Assembly (NCBI GenBank): GCA_005656395.1
Contig: SRSI01000044.1
Location: 1,116,001-1,180,000, forward strand
Reading direction: 5' to 3'
Length of the DNA: 64,000 nt
Origin: Strongyloides papillosus
Taxonomy: Eukaryota > Nematoda > Chromadorea > Rhabditida > Strongyloididae
The notes beneath the pieces were generated by a model, which was not told the origin of the DNA, searched no databases, and was given only the letters and a program-made list of their open reading frames with translations. Made by a program: the position numbers and the translations under genes. The stretch's first letter is position 1, and the number at the start of each line of letters is the position of its first letter. Of the stretch, positions 1 through 13,764 are shown piece after piece.

Positions 1-335
1 ATTCTGATATATCTTTTCATTAAACAAATATTATCTAAACAAATACCATTTAAAAAGGGTATTTTTTACACTAAAGCGGTATACAAATTCTTCTACTTTT
101 ACACAAATGTTAATCTTTTTAAAATACAATTGGAATATTTTAGTTTTGATAAAGTTGATTATGTGTTTATATTTTATCAAATTAAAATATAATAACAGGA
201 ATATGTTAAAAAACAAGTGATATGGAGATATTATTAAATTTTGTCTCCTATAATTATTATGTCTATATGAACATCATAACAAAAAAAATATTGTCAGATT
301 AAAAGTTTTTAAAATGTGTGGTAGATAAAACTTAC

Positions 336-1719
336 AGGATCTGCCATAAGTGTTGATAAAGCTCTACCTAATTCATGATAACTACCTTCTGGAAGAACAG
401 GACCAAGAACAACAAATACAAAACGTAAAGGGAGATTAGATTCGGAGAAATCATCCATGTATATAGCTTTTTTTAAGCGAACCATAACCAATCTTGCTTT
501 AGGCATATCGGGAACACAACCACACAAAACATTTGCCTTCTCGCAACCTTCAGGTAGATTCTTAAATAAATCATCATACCTATGATAAAACGAATTTTTC
601 TTTTCCAGTAAATCAGAGGAACTTTTGTCAGAAAACATCTGGAAGACTGATTGGCGCCTTTTAGGTTTATCTACAACCTCTTGAACACCGTCCCGTGTCT
701 CATTAATTTTTCTAAGATTTGGAAAACTACGATTTTCATTAAATTTGTTGGATTCATCGTTTTTAAACAACTTCACTGTCTCAGTACCACCATTAGTAGG
801 TTTTAATGATGCTAGTGAATATTTTGCTTGGAAGGAGGCTGAACGTGTCTGTGATGTTGATCTATTTCTTGAGAAACTATTTGAAAAGTTAATTGAAAGT
901 ATTGAACTACCTTGAGTATTACTTCTCGATGGTTTTCTACCTACTGACTTGTGATTTAATGTTAAAATGTCTTTCATTTGCCTTATACCATCAGCTTGGT
1001 CACATTTAAGTAAACCTTCTGTAAATAGTGATTGAGCAATAATATTTGATAAGTCGTTAAAATTTCCTATATCAACATCAAAATGAAATTCTCCTTTACT
1101 CATAACTTTTCTTAATTGTATTAATGAATCAAAACTTAAAAAAGCGACATGTGGTTGACCCCAACGATTATTTATCTCCTCAGCATCTTCTTCATACTTT
1201 AACCAACGTGCTGTTCCTTTCCAAAACTTATTTTTCTCACCATCTTTAGGGTATTTTAAATCAAACAACTCAACAAGGACTTCTCTATCTTGTATTTCAG
1301 GATTAATATCATGGTAATAATGACTGTGATCGTGAACTGAATCAGGGGTATCCAATGAATTGATTGTTGATTTAGATCCAATTTCATCAATATCATTTTT
1401 AAAACTTTGTATTATACTTCTTCTACTATCTTTTTGATAATTTATATGTTCAGTATTAGATTCACAATCACTAATTAATACTCTCTCCTCATTAAAATTT
1501 CCATCGTCATCACCTTTTAAAAAAAATAAATAAACTTTAAATAAAAAACTAACCAGCACCTAACTTAAATTTAACATGTTGAATAGGATGTGAAGTAGAT
1601 GATTTTCCTTTCAAGGCACTTTCGGGTTTTATTAATTTTACTTCGCTACTACTTTTAATATTTTTCTCACTTCCCTGAGAATGTTGAATTAGATTATCAG
1701 TGAAACTTTTCTTGTCCAT
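336..1719 (-). CDS. SLC4-family bicarbonate/anion transporter, 5' exons only (partial)
   Basis: Two exons are visible: 1719-1554 (start ATG at 1719, 55 codons plus one base) and 1513-336, which ends at a GTAAGT donor after ...LMADP. Together they give 448 codons in frame; the membrane part lies beyond the left edge. The protein is the cytosolic N-terminal domain of an SLC4 transporter. Family hallmarks seen are the stretch around WKGTARWLKYEEDAEE, the motif RWGQPHVAFLSFDSLIQLR, and the end-of-domain block RLVMVRLKKA / VFVVLGPVLPEGSYHELGRA that precedes the first membrane span in the family. A Ser/Arg-rich linker of roughly 130 residues separates the two halves. Members move bicarbonate with chloride or sodium across the plasma membrane. 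Sodium-coupled versus anion-exchange type cannot be decided without the membrane domain. Confidence 0.88.
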
Positions 1720-3839
1720 AATGACGGAGGGGAAATATTAAATCTATAAATTCCAGAGACAATATAAACTGTTAGAAAACAAAAAAAAATATTTATATAC
1801 ATAAGTATATACAAAAGATATTTGTTTAATTATAATAAAAAATAAAAGAGATATTCTCACAATGTTTAAATTTATTAAAATTAAGATTTAATGTTTTTGT
1901 TAATACAGAAACAATTAATAATATTTTACTCTAATATATAAAATATTTATATGTTATTATATTGTAAAAATAAATGTCATTTACAAATTCTTTTATATTT
2001 ATTATAAATAATATAGACAAAAAATGTTCAAATAATATTTATATATAAAATAAATGGCAAAGGAATGTTAAGAAAGGATATAATGATTCATCAAACTATT
2101 TTAACACCTCTAAAAACAAACATTTTATGTAATTTTGTATTAGTAAAAAAACGTAAAGTAAAATGATTTTATGATAATTTTTTTTTATTTTGAAACAAGG
2201 AAAATGTAAATAATCTTAAAAATAAAAACTAATCACAAAAACAATCTTTCTGAATTTAACTTTATATGTGGTAAAAAAATTCGAAATAAAGAGTAGGAAT
2301 ATAAATAATTTCGGAAAAACTTTTTTTTATATGATAGATAGGTTGAATATATAAAAATTTAAGAACTTTAAAAACATTTTGAGAATAAAATTAATAAGAT
2401 CACATTGTTTAAATATATTTATTTTAAACTGTAATTTAAATAAAGTTAAAATGACATTGTTGTCAATGTGTGAGTATTACAATTGACATGTAACATTTAT
2501 ATATATTGTAATGGCATTTACTTAATTCTCATATTACAATAATAACAAAATTTTTTTTAATATTTTGATATTATAATAGATAAATAGACATATTATTTGG
2601 AATGTTAGCATTTTTTAAGTCAATTGATTCATGAATCATAATAAATATTTATAGATTTATTGTTTAAAAAAATACATAAAATTGTCTTTTTTGTTTTATT
2701 TGTGATAAAGTTACATAAAAGAAACAAGTAATGAAGGTGATTATATATGATATAGACATTGTAACAAATTTATAAAAATCATTTTTATAATCATAAAGGA
2801 AAAATCTAATGACAAATGAGAGATTACTAATCGACCTTAAAAGAATGTTCTTTACTCAATATCATTATAATAAAGCTTAACTTTCTACTTGAAGAACTTT
2901 TAATTTTTATGTATATTATCTCATTCACAAATAGTTTTAATGGTGTACCAATGATAACAAACTGATAAATTAACAATTTTATACTACAAAATGAACAGAT
3001 GTCCAAGAAAAGTAGTTTTTGACAGAAGAATAGATTGGAATGTACAAGAGGTTATGTAAAATGAAAGGGGCATTATGTGTGTTAAAATATCATTTGATAG
3101 TGATTTTTGCAGGATAATATATTTCTAATAGTTAAAATTGCACTTTAAGGTAGTTAAAATTTCCATTAAAAACTTTTAAATATAGCTTATATAATTGTAC
3201 AAACAATTAAATTTCAAAGATATCATATATTAACTATTATAAAGAGAGGTATAAACAAAATTAATTTTATTGTTCCTTAAACATTTCTCAAAAATTAGAA
3301 GTATCAAACAATTTTCAATAGTTATAGAGGAGTGAAAAGGCATACAATATGTATATTAGAAATTTATTATACTACTATATCTTACGATATTTAAATATAA
3401 GCAATATAAAAGTGCAAAAAGTGATGAACGATTTTTTTAAATGTCATCATTTATAAGATGGTATAAAATGTATTGTTCTTTGTTAATGAGATGTTGAAAA
3501 GATAAAATTATACTTGTACATTTATATTTTACAAAAAAAGGCAAAGGCTATTAGTAGAGGAATAAACACATCATTTTAAGAATTAAGAAACATTTTGATT
3601 ATAATATGTGTATAATAATGGATATAATCAATTTTCTTGATTGCCTATCAAAAGGTGTTTTGTTAAGCTCTTATATACATATATATTAAAGTTTTATATA
3701 AATGAAGAATTAAAAGTAAAGGAGTAAAGATATACATTTTTGCTTGCTTATACATTTAATTTTATTATACATAGAAATATTATCATCATGTAAAAAAATA
3801 ATAAACTTATGTATGGACAGGTATTTGAATTAACTAACA
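1720..3839. other. intergenic, AT-rich
   Basis: No open frame or conserved motif is recognisable on either strand. It would contain the promoter of the SLC4 gene (near 1730-1850) and the 3' flank of the purine nucleoside phosphorylase gene. Confidence 0.6.
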
Positions 3840-4852
3840 TTAAATTGATTCAAGAAACTTCATGACGAAATTGCATGCACGAGCAGAAGCATTTGCAGAT
3901 GTCTCCAGGACTTCTTCATGTGAAACGACTACTGATTTATCAGCATCAGTATTTGCAATATTGGTGATAAGTGAAAAAGCAAAACATTTGATTCCACATT
4001 GTCTTGCAACAGTAATTTCATGACATGTTGACATACCAAGTGCATCAGCTCCAACATTTTTATATAAAACTACTTCTGCTGGTGTCTCATATTGTGGTCC
4101 ACTTGACATTACATATATACCTTCTGAGATGCGTAGACCAAGTTCATGACCAATTTTAAGAGCTGATTTTCTTAAATTATAATCATATGCATCATGGACT
4201 GAAACAAATCTCGCACCAAAACGTTGATCTTTCAATCCAACAAATGGTGAAAATCCACATAAACCAGGCATAAATATATGATCTTTAATAACCATTAAAT
4301 CTCCGAAGTGAAATTTGTCACTTATACCACCAGCAGCATTTGATGCTATAAGAGTTTTGACACCAAGTAGATGTAATATTCGTATTGGTAATGTACAGAG
4401 TGCCATATCCATATCATGCTCATAGGGATGAAATCTTCCTTGAAGACAAGCAACGTACTTTTTACCAATGTATCCAAATATTAAGTTACCCTTATGTCCT
4501 GGAACATTAGGTGTTGGGAAACCGGGAATCTTGTAATATGGGATAATAATTTGATTGCTTATAATATCTCCTATACCACCTAGACCTGATCCACAGATAA
4601 TGCCATGTGTTGGTATGGTATCTAAATTGGCTAACTTCTTAATATACGACGTTATCTCAGCAATGTCATCATAATTCTTAGGACTTAAATTAGTAGTTAA
4701 ATAATTAATATAGGTATGTATTAAACTTACTCTACTTTTCTTCTAAAGAGTGGGTGATTTTTCCAAGCATCCTTTGAAATAGGTGAAATATCTTCCTCGT
4801 GCTTTAAAAGCTGTTCCCTGCAAAGTCCATTGTTATTTCTAACATCAGCCAT
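3840..4852 (-). CDS. PNP: Purine nucleoside phosphorylase (type 2 PNP/MTAP family)
   Basis: Two exons, 4852-4731 and 4683-3840, joined through a 47-bp intron, give 321 residues. The enzyme cleaves purine nucleosides with phosphate to free base plus ribose-1-phosphate in purine salvage. The phosphate-binding GSGLGG loop is at about residues 72-77, the QGRFHPYE segment at about 120, the purine-contacting Glu in SGPQYETPAE is residue 240, and the base-recognising Asn in SLITN is residue 282. These two residues are 39 positions later than human E201 and N243, consistent with an N-terminal extension of about 38 residues. The LGMST motif is present. All key residues look intact. The chosen ATG opens a 40-residue first exon and is the first in-frame Met upstream of the conserved core. 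It is a stand-alone gene on the same strand as its left and right neighbours, separated by about 2 kb each side. Confidence 0.95.
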
Positions 4853-6826
4853 TTTATTGTTGTTATGTAAGTTTGAAGTATTGTCTGAAGTAATAAAATA
4901 TAGGTAAAACCAGATTAGTGAAATGTTAGGTTGAAATTGATATGCGTTAATTGTATCCTTATGTTTTGGTAGGACTACGTATCTTATTGGTATTTAAAAT
5001 TCAAAAAAAATGAATTACTAAAGGTAGTAAGAAGTGAAAAATAATAGAAACGTTGTCTTATATATATTCTTTTTACAAAAAATTTAGATATTAATATTAC
5101 CAAAATTAAAATTACTATAATATGTATATTTCTCTTTTTAAGTTTCTATGTAATTTTATATTACATTTTTTAAAATTACCATATAGATCGGATTATTTTT
5201 TATCAAGTTATTGTATAGTGTTACATGTTAATTACTTTTATAAGAACGGCTCAATCAAAAGTACCAAATAAATAAATTAATTAAAAATTTGTTTCTACAA
5301 AAATTAAAGAAAAATATTAGTAAAATTTAGTATATTTATATAAATACCTCTATTTTTATTTTTACAGAAAAAAAAACAAAAAATATCTTCTGATTTAAAA
5401 AAATGATAAAAATATACTTCTTTATACTAAATTTTAAAAAAAAATATTTATCACATGATAAGATTAAATAAATTTTTATTAATAAAACAGTAAACTTTTA
5501 AAAAAAAATCGAAATACTTAATGGTAAAGCCTAATGAAGCAAAAATGGTAGTGGTTAAAAAAATTACATTAATACCAACTGACAAATCACTAAATGGTTA
5601 TATTTAAACTACATAAATAATTTATTCCTAATAAAAATTGAAGCATATAGTAATAAAGTAACAAATTTAGACTAAAAGTAAAAATATTTTCTTAACATAT
5701 TTATATTATTTTTAAATATTAAGTTAATTTAGTGTGTAAAAAATTTTTCACATGTACGAAGGTCATATATTTTGATTATGATTTTGTGTTTAATTTAAAA
5801 TTTTATTCGAGAATTGAAAATATTTATGTGGTTCATTTATATATACAAGTTTGGTATTGCTAAATTTATTCTAAAATAAAATGATAAGAAAATTAAGTTT
5901 AATGATAAGCACTGAGTATAAAATAAAAAGGTTAAAAAAATTAAATACTACAATTAAAGTAAAGCTTTTCATTTTCGTTCTGATAAAATATACTTTTTCA
6001 TGACAATCCTGTATATTTGTATAATTATCATTTTAAATTTATCAATTACGCATGTCTTAATTTCACGTGGTAATTATCTTTTTATGTTATTTCCTTAAAT
6101 AAATTGTTTGGGCTTTAATTTGATTGATATGTTTTGACTTATCTAATTAATTAAATTATGTTATTTTATTGTTATATGATATTTTTTTTTAATTAGAAAG
6201 TAATATTTGTCACTAATCTTTTATAGCATGATTCTAGAATAGTTCTTTTTATTATAAAATAATGATGTAAAATTAAGCGATTACAACATATGATCTTTGA
6301 TCAACATTGTACAACTAATATTTTTATTACTTTTTAATAAATATTATATATCATAAGACTTTCAATATGATATATATTTATAATTATTAAGAAGATGATA
6401 AAAAATATATAATATGGTCTTAAAAATATAATTATTTTGAAAAACGTATTAAAAAAACTACTTTATTTATTTGATAAGAATGGTAGTTTATTTTATATTT
6501 CCTATAAAATTAAACTATTTATTATTATCTATCTTTCAGTTATTTAAAATTATAAAAAAAATCATTTTTATCAAAATAATCAGATTGCAAATAACTGTAA
6601 ACTGTTTACTTCATTATCTGTTAATATAAAAATTTTTAGTTTATCAAATCGCAAAAAAAATTAACTTATGAGATAAAAATTGTAGTATTTTAAAAATTTT
6701 TATATTAAATTTATTTATATAATATGTCATATTTTACAGACATTTTTAAAATAATAAAAACTGATATAAGTTAATAAAAATTATATAACGTTAATATATA
6801 AATGATAAAGGGAGTAGTAAAATTAT
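4853..6826. other. intergenic, AT-rich
   Basis: No gene, RNA or repeat pair recognised. Homopolymer A and T runs are frequent. Confidence 0.6.
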
Positions 6827-7669
6827 TTATGGAAAGAATGGATTATTACGCATTCCATACTCTGAAACAGGTGAATATCTTGTTGCGATAGGAAGTTGAC
6901 CACCTCTAGAAATTCCACCTTGTAATGATGGTTGTACAATTCCTGTTAGTTGATTTAGTTGACTTGGATTTATAAATTGATTCGGTGTACCAGTGTAGGT
7001 TGGAACTCCCATTTGATTTATTCCCCCACCACTTTGCGTACCACTACATGAACAATCTAAACCTTCAGCTAACGACAACGTATTAGCAAAAGTTTCAAAT
7101 GGTGTTGATCCTTGTTGTGTTTTTCTTACTGTCTCCTGTAAACGTTTAATTTGTTCCTGTAACTGTTGAATTTGTTGTTGCGCTTGAGCATTAGCATCTA
7201 TTGGAGCAGGTGAATTTACTGCTGAATTAACTTTTGCAACACATTTACAATTAAAATCGAAATTAATTACTATAATTTATAATAAAAAATAAATAAACAG
7301 TATGATTTGTTTTCAAAATATACTTACAAGAAGGATTTTGCATTGTCATTGTAGACATCATGCCTTGATTCGGAAACTACAAAAAAATGATTTATTAAAA
7401 TGAACAATAGTTGGTCTTTTATTTGTGTTTTAAAAAAATAAGTAAAATAAACTTACACTATTTAATTGTTGCTGATAATAAAATCCATCTCTTTGTTCCT
7501 CTATTTGTGGTGTATTTTCAGGACTTTCATTCATCTCATTGGGTCTCTAATTAGGATAAATTAAAAAGTTGAAATTCTGAGGTTGTTTTTAACTTACAGA
7601 TAAAATAATATTTGTTGGTAATAGTAGTGTTACAAAGATAAGTAAAGAAATTTTTTTTTCAAACATCAT
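6827..7669 (-). CDS. Secreted Gln-rich protein with short coiled coil, unknown function
   Basis: Four exons (7669-7598, 7546-7457, 7376-7328, 7269-6827) keep frame and give 217 residues. Exon 1 encodes a clear signal peptide: MMFEKK followed by a Leu/Ile-rich core ending near residue 24, where the first intron falls. Two CxC pairs (NCKCVAK and DCSCSG) flank a Q-rich heptad-like helix (about residues 100-130, with QIQQLQEQIKRLQETV) and could form disulfides. The C-terminal third is rich in Gly, Gln, Asn and Pro, ending RNNPFFP. No known domain was recognised. It is probably an extracellular or cuticle-associated structural protein, but that is inference from composition alone. The intron-exon pattern with a signal-peptide-only first exon supports the model. 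Confidence 0.75.
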
Positions 7670-10614
7670 TTCTTTTATATTAAAAAAAAATTTCTTGCAG
7701 CAGTTGTTAAATAATTTTTATAAAAGTAAAAAAAAAGTCAACTTAGATAAAGTAAAATTTATAATAATCAAGAAATTTAAAAGTATCCATTTTATATATC
7801 CATAAATCTCAAAATAATTCGACCTTTTTTAGAGCTTATAAGCTTTAGAGATTAAAAAATGTCGGTTAATCCATGAAAAAAAGTTATCGGTAGTGAAAAT
7901 GTCTAATGTAGAGATTTGACACGCTTCAAACAATGTAAAAACTTATTAATGACTAGAAAAAATTATGAATGGTGGATTTAGGTAAAATGAAAACAGGAAT
8001 TTATTTTAACTGGCATATCATATATAAAAATTTTGTAACTAATATCGTGTTAAAAAAATCACTTTTTTTCATTTACATTCACATGATTCATAAAAATTAA
8101 TGTTGCACTAAATTATCAAAATCATTAATAATTATTCATTTGATATATAATGATTGTTTACAATAATTTATAAAAATTCATTAAATCACAATCATTTTTA
8201 AAATTCTTTAAACAAAAAAGTATGCACTAATGTATTTATTTAACGCAACATTCCATTACCGTACATTAAAAAAATAACTTTTAAAATCACCAAACTTTAT
8301 CAAAAAACAATAGGAAATTTTATGATAAAAAATTTTTGTACGTCAAAATTAATTTTAATTTTATGACTAATTAATCTATTATCAATAATTTAAAGGAACA
8401 AAAAACAATATATCATTAAATATTTATTATTTACATAAAATATTGTTTATACAAAAATAATAAATATTGTCGTCTAAAATTATTTCATATGATTTGGCAA
8501 AATATTTAGTAGTTTGTAAGGTTTAAATTTATTCTTTTTAAAGGTTGGAAAAAAATTTTAAATGTAAATTTTTTTCATTACTTTTAATTTCGGTTGATTT
8601 AAATTCTTATCTTCCTTGAAATTATGATCTTTGTTATATGGTTATATTTATGGGCATCTATCAAAAATGACGTTGAAGAATCAAATAAAGAAATCAGAGA
8701 ATAAAATTTTAGGAATTGCTGTAAAATTATCTTGAAACATGATTTAACTTCATTTTATTACTTTTCAATGACGTTTTAGGATATAACATAAAGAAGGAAT
8801 GAGAGAGATATATTTTTAGGTACAAATTAGGTATGATAAATTATTATATATATTCAAATATATGTAATTATAAAGTATTACGTGCTACTTTTATTATTTA
8901 TTATTACTATATATATTATATAAATTTATCTTCATAAAATTATACACTAATATAAAAAGTTTATAATATTACCTTTTTATCAAACTTTGTACTTTATATA
9001 TTATTATATAATAGTAAATTTTTACATAATTATAAAAAAATTAATAAAAAGTTTATATAACTAATTGATTTTATTCTCCTTATAACCATGTGATTTTGAG
9101 AACTCATAAGTTCAAAAAAAATATTTAAAAATTACGTAGTTAATAAAAAAATTTTTTATTATCGAGTAATATAATGATACTAAATGGTATGATTGAAGTT
9201 GATAAAAGACAGAAAAGAAAAATTTTGTGCAATTACAACAGGTTAAGATCAAGGCTGGTAAAAATGTATACAGCGCAGCATATACCATATTAAAAGTAAA
9301 GATTGATATTTTTCATTGTCTCTTACAAACCACAAAATTTATATACATTTTGTATTAATTAATGCATGATTTTAAACATTTTTATGCACACCCAAAGGCG
9401 CAATAAAAATATAAACTAGCTGGTGATATGACTTTGTTACAATAAAAATTTTTATAATTTTTGAAAATACCAGCAAGTAGTTTATACATATTTATTTTTT
9501 CTATCAAAAAGTTTTTGTTATAATATATATTTCAAAGATTATAATATTTTTTTCCTCCCCTTGTCCTTTTTATAAAACAATATATAAAGAAATTTTTAGT
9601 CATTCTCTTATCATTAAGCAAATCTTTATATAAAGTTTTTGTATGTTGGTAATGTATTAAATATCAACATTTATGCAAATGATTATTTGACAAAAATTTT
9701 TATTTTTTCTCATCCATTCAGATATGTTTTAATTTGTTAGCCTTTTTCGTACCCAAAAAAAATATTAAAATAATGTAAAATAACAATTTAAGGCATATAT
9801 TAACAATCAAAAGTGAATGTATGTTGTGCTATTAGTATAATTTAAGAAAAAGATAACTAAAATTTCTTCTTTTCCATATCAGTCTTCTGTTGAAATTCTA
9901 TGAAGATTGCGCGTTCTTATTAACTGCAACTATTTAAAATTCGTTTATTTATTATACTTGTTCAAAGATAAATATTCTTATAAGATTGCGATAAAGATGT
10001 TGCCAAACTAATGAAAAATCATCGTATATACTTTTCAATCATAATATATTTGATAAAATTTTAGCGTGGTCATATGAAATAATTTTATTTTATATATATA
10101 TTATCACTACCAAAAGTTATGTTTAAAATTGAATGTATCTTACATAATAATACTATTTATTTAACCAATACGCTATTTTTTTGTTTTCCATAAATCAAAC
10201 ATTTTTTCTATGTTTCATCTTCGTATATAATGTAAGAAACATTAATTACCTTTTTTTATTTATTTTAATCGCTTTTTTTACTTTTTAACATAATATTAAA
10301 TATTTCTAATTATTTTAAATAATTTTGACAAATATTTTAATTATAATAAAAGTTTTATTTACTTAATGGTGTTTAAGTTTTTAATGTTGTTGTTTTATTA
10401 TATATTTATTTGTATATTAAAAAATTTTAGAAACAAAGCACTAATTTAAGTGACGGCTTCCATAGCCTGATCAAATTTTTTTGTGGTACACTGACTGTTC
10501 TCGTACAGCATAGTGAAGAAAATTATTGAGAAATAAAGATATGAGGTCAGTGACTTTGATTTTCATCCATTTAACACAATTTATAATATTAAAATTTATC
10601 CTCTCTTTAGTGAA
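7670..10614. other. intergenic, with a GC-richer island before the DM gene
   Basis: Mostly featureless AT-rich sequence. A stretch at about 10449-10515 is clearly less AT-rich than its surroundings and lies 100-170 bp upstream of the DM-domain start codon; it may be the core promoter or a 5' leader exon. The segment just before the start (10590-10610) ends in a good acceptor, TCTCTTTAG, suggesting either a 5' UTR intron or a trans-splice acceptor. Confidence 0.5.
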
Positions 10615-12809
10615 ATGGAAATTGGAACTCAAATGATTGTTGACGATGATATTGCTATGGAAGCAAATGTTGTTGTTGATTCTGCACTTTTAACCTCAGA
10701 TATTGATAGTGCAATTGCTGAAGATACAGCTACTGCTAACGAGACTGTTCAAAACCCATCTCTTGCTGTTGAAAATTCTCCCGAAAATTCCTCAGGAAAT
10801 CGTGCCCGAATTTCAAAAATTTCTTCTCGCAAAAATTCTGGAAAAAAATCGGGTAACGGTAGAATATTATTTTGCCGTAAATGTGAAGGACATAACAAAC
10901 AAGTAACATTAAGAGGACATGCTAGCTATTGTCCTTACAACAAATGTACGTGTAAGACGGTAAGTTATCACTTTAATGCAATTGTTTTTTTAAAGTTTTA
11001 TTTTAATTAGAATTTTGAATTAAATAAATAAACACTCATACACATATATAATTTAAAAAATGTTTATAATTTTTTAAATAACAGTAAAATTGTTTTTAGT
11101 GCGCACATGTTATGTCAATGCGTGCTAACGCTATTATTCGCCGTTATCGTGCTCGTGCTCATGAAACTGGACTTGTTCTTAAGCCTGTTCAATTTAAAAA
11201 TGGTAATACACGTCTTCGTGTATTTCCAAGATTTATTAGTGGTATGGTAGAATTTTTTTTATTTATTATATATTTATTTTTATTTAGATGCTGATTGTCT
11301 TCCCATTCCAACAGAAAGATCAATGAATGATTCACAAATTAGATTTCAAGAAGCAGTTGGTGGAAGTAATGATACACAACCAAAATATGTACTCTTGTCA
11401 GATAATCCTGAAACAAGAAATGCTGATCAAATAAATCTTATTCAAACAAATAATCCTCAAAGAAAACATGTAATGCAAATTGTTAGTGCTTTGAAAAAAG
11501 ATTGTCCAAAAGTAATTTTTAATATTTCATCTATCATAATAAATTTTGTTTCATTATTGTTGTGCAATTTTAGGGAAATAGTCGTCCGAGTTCTAAAAAA
11601 TCAAGTACCCCATCACCAAAAAATAGTACTGCAAGTCGTTGTTCCTCTGATGATAGTTTTATTGTTGTTGAGGGAATTGATATGGTACCAAAAGGAAAAC
11701 GTGGTAATTACAAGACAAGAAAAGGTACCCCAAAAGATATTAAAGATAGAGATGGTGATTTAAGAGATGATAAAAATGATAATGTTTTTGATATGGATTC
11801 ATCAGTTAGTGATGATGAGTTTATAGATACCACAATACCAAAAATGGAAGATTCTTTGATTAAAGAGAGTATTGGACACCAACAACCACCACCACCTGAT
11901 CCACAAAATACAGTTTCTGTAGTTGAGAAGGCAAATGGACCATTTATTCAGGAGAATGTTACATCACAAAAAAATTTAGCAACTGACTATAACAAAAATG
12001 TCAATTTATCAATTGTATCAATCCAACAATCTGATATTGGTAATGGAAATTTATCATCAAATAATGATTGCAATCGTTATCAAAATAATGGAAATAATAA
12101 TCAAAATAACTCATCTGTTAATGACTACAATTATTTATTGAACATGATATCTAATCAAGGAAATAATAGTTATCAATGCCAACAAACGTCAAATAATATT
12201 GATTTTACTTTACAACAACAACTTTTAACCATTCTTCAAAATAATGGACTTATACAAAATCAAACAAATAACTCATACACACATGTACAATCAAATGAGA
12301 ATACCCTTCAACAAAATCACCAATTACCTATGAGTGTTTTTTCAAGACAGGTAACTACAAACAATAACAACAACAACTCATCAAACACCCGCCGTCCATC
12401 AGAAGGTACAGAGAACCAAAGAAATGTTATTTGTCAAGTTTCTATGATTAATCAACAACCTTCCGTTCAAGTTGATTTCCCACATGATTATGATCAACAA
12501 AATCAACAAATAATGCCATCAAATTCACTTCTTGTTTCTGCTTTATCCTCAAATAATAACAACTACCAACTACCATTAAATAATTCACTTCTTCAATCTA
12601 ATAATAATTATAATACCATTGGAAGTGTTTCGTCAACTGAAGATATCATACGCTCATACCTTCTTCAGCAACAAGTAACTATACCACCACCATCATTCAA
12701 AGTATGTAAGACACTTTGCCTTACTAGTGAAGGTCAAGCATTATTTGAACAGCCAAAATTTAGAAAATTTCTTTGCATGGTTTCTGAACTTGAAAAATCA
12801 ATGATATAA
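10615..12809 (+). CDS. DM-domain (doublesex/mab-3 family) transcription factor with N/Q-rich tail
   Basis: Four exons (10615-10959, 11100-11241, 11288-11511, 11574-12809) give 648 residues. The zinc module spans exons 1 and 2: CRKCEGH, then RGHASYC, CPYNKC, CTC and CKTC. This reproduces the DM spacing C-x2-C-x2-H, H-x3-C, C-x4-C, C-x-C, C-x2-C. It is followed by a basic recognition tail ([15 protein letters not shown]) that would lie in the DNA minor groove. After the DM domain comes a Ser/Lys-rich basic patch ([12 protein letters not shown]) and then about 250 residues dominated by Asn and Gln, ending with a more ordered C-terminus (about 605-648). DM proteins control sexual dimorphism and neuronal identity in nematodes. 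There is a single DM domain, unlike MAB-3, which has two. The start ATG follows an in-frame TGA at once, so it cannot be longer in this exon. Confidence 0.92.
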
Positions 12810-13056
12810 TAACAAAATTGGTAAGAGACAGTCATTATATTTGATTGGAAGATAATAAAAAAATGCTAGATGGTTTATGATGAATAGCATATTATTAATA
12901 TATTATATTATTTTTTTTGTATACATTTTTGTGACAAAAAAAATTGATAAAGAAGAAATATTTGAAATTATTAAAATATTTTCAATCTTATTTTTTTTAT
13001 TCATTCTATAACATCTATAAACTCAATCTGAAATTATAATTTTTTTATTATATAAT

Positions 13057-13635
13057 TTATTGAATAGAGTATAATAAAGAAAATTCATCAATAGCTTTAT
13101 CATTCTTCATATTTGTTGAAATATATTTTACGGGTATAGATGCTCCAGTATCATTTTTCTGAAAATCCCACATCAAAGAACCAATTTTTTCATAGTATGT
13201 ACCATCAACATTATAAATAAATAATTTTAATCTAAATCCATCATACGAGTCAGGGTATTTTGTCATTTGTGGGTTATACCAAGAATTGTACCATTTTTGA
13301 GTGGTAAACGTTATTTTATTACCATTAAAAATACCTAAATCTTGAAAATTGCCTTGCGAACAGTGCTCTGTATCATTTGAGGAGATTGTTAATTTTTCAA
13401 TACATATTTTCGGTTGTGGATTACATTCTATACCAACATTAGCAAAACTACTACAGTTTCTTCCATCCTCCAAAAATCCAGAGACATTTAATGTTACTAA
13501 CGATATTGTTATATTATATAATGATGCTATAAGTGTTGGAACACAAATCAACTAAAAATATTTACAATTTAATCACTTCGTTTATAATCTTTAGACACTT
13601 ACTGATAATAAAATTAAAAAATTCTTCATATACAT
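13057..13635 (-). CDS. Secreted single-domain protein resembling the Notch-ligand N-terminal (MNNL) domain
   Basis: Exons 13635-13603 and 13551-13057 give 175 residues. Exon 1 plus the start of exon 2 encode a signal peptide. The mature part has the MNNL-like layout: an opening beta strand (NITISLVTLN), GFLEDGRNC, a second Cys, a PKICIE strand with the next Cys, then ITFTTQKWYN, and finally a strand pair GFRLKLFIYNVDG. The neighbour at 13765-15192 carries the same layout and lies only about 130 bp upstream on the same strand, so the two look like tandem duplicates. This copy stops after the first domain. Function is unknown; it could be an extracellular ligand, a decoy, or a lectin-like factor. 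Confidence 0.72.
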
Positions 13636-13764
13636 CTAAAAAGTAAAAATTATAATTATAGAAATAAATTAGGGTAATAATTAAGATATTTTAACAGATG
13701 GTTACTGGAAAAATTTACTTCACAATATTAGAATAATTTTATTTTATATATTAATTTGGTATTT

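Noticed and set aside
13349..13555. 68-codon plus-strand frame
   Set aside because: It lies opposite the MNNL-like exon and is its antisense shadow.
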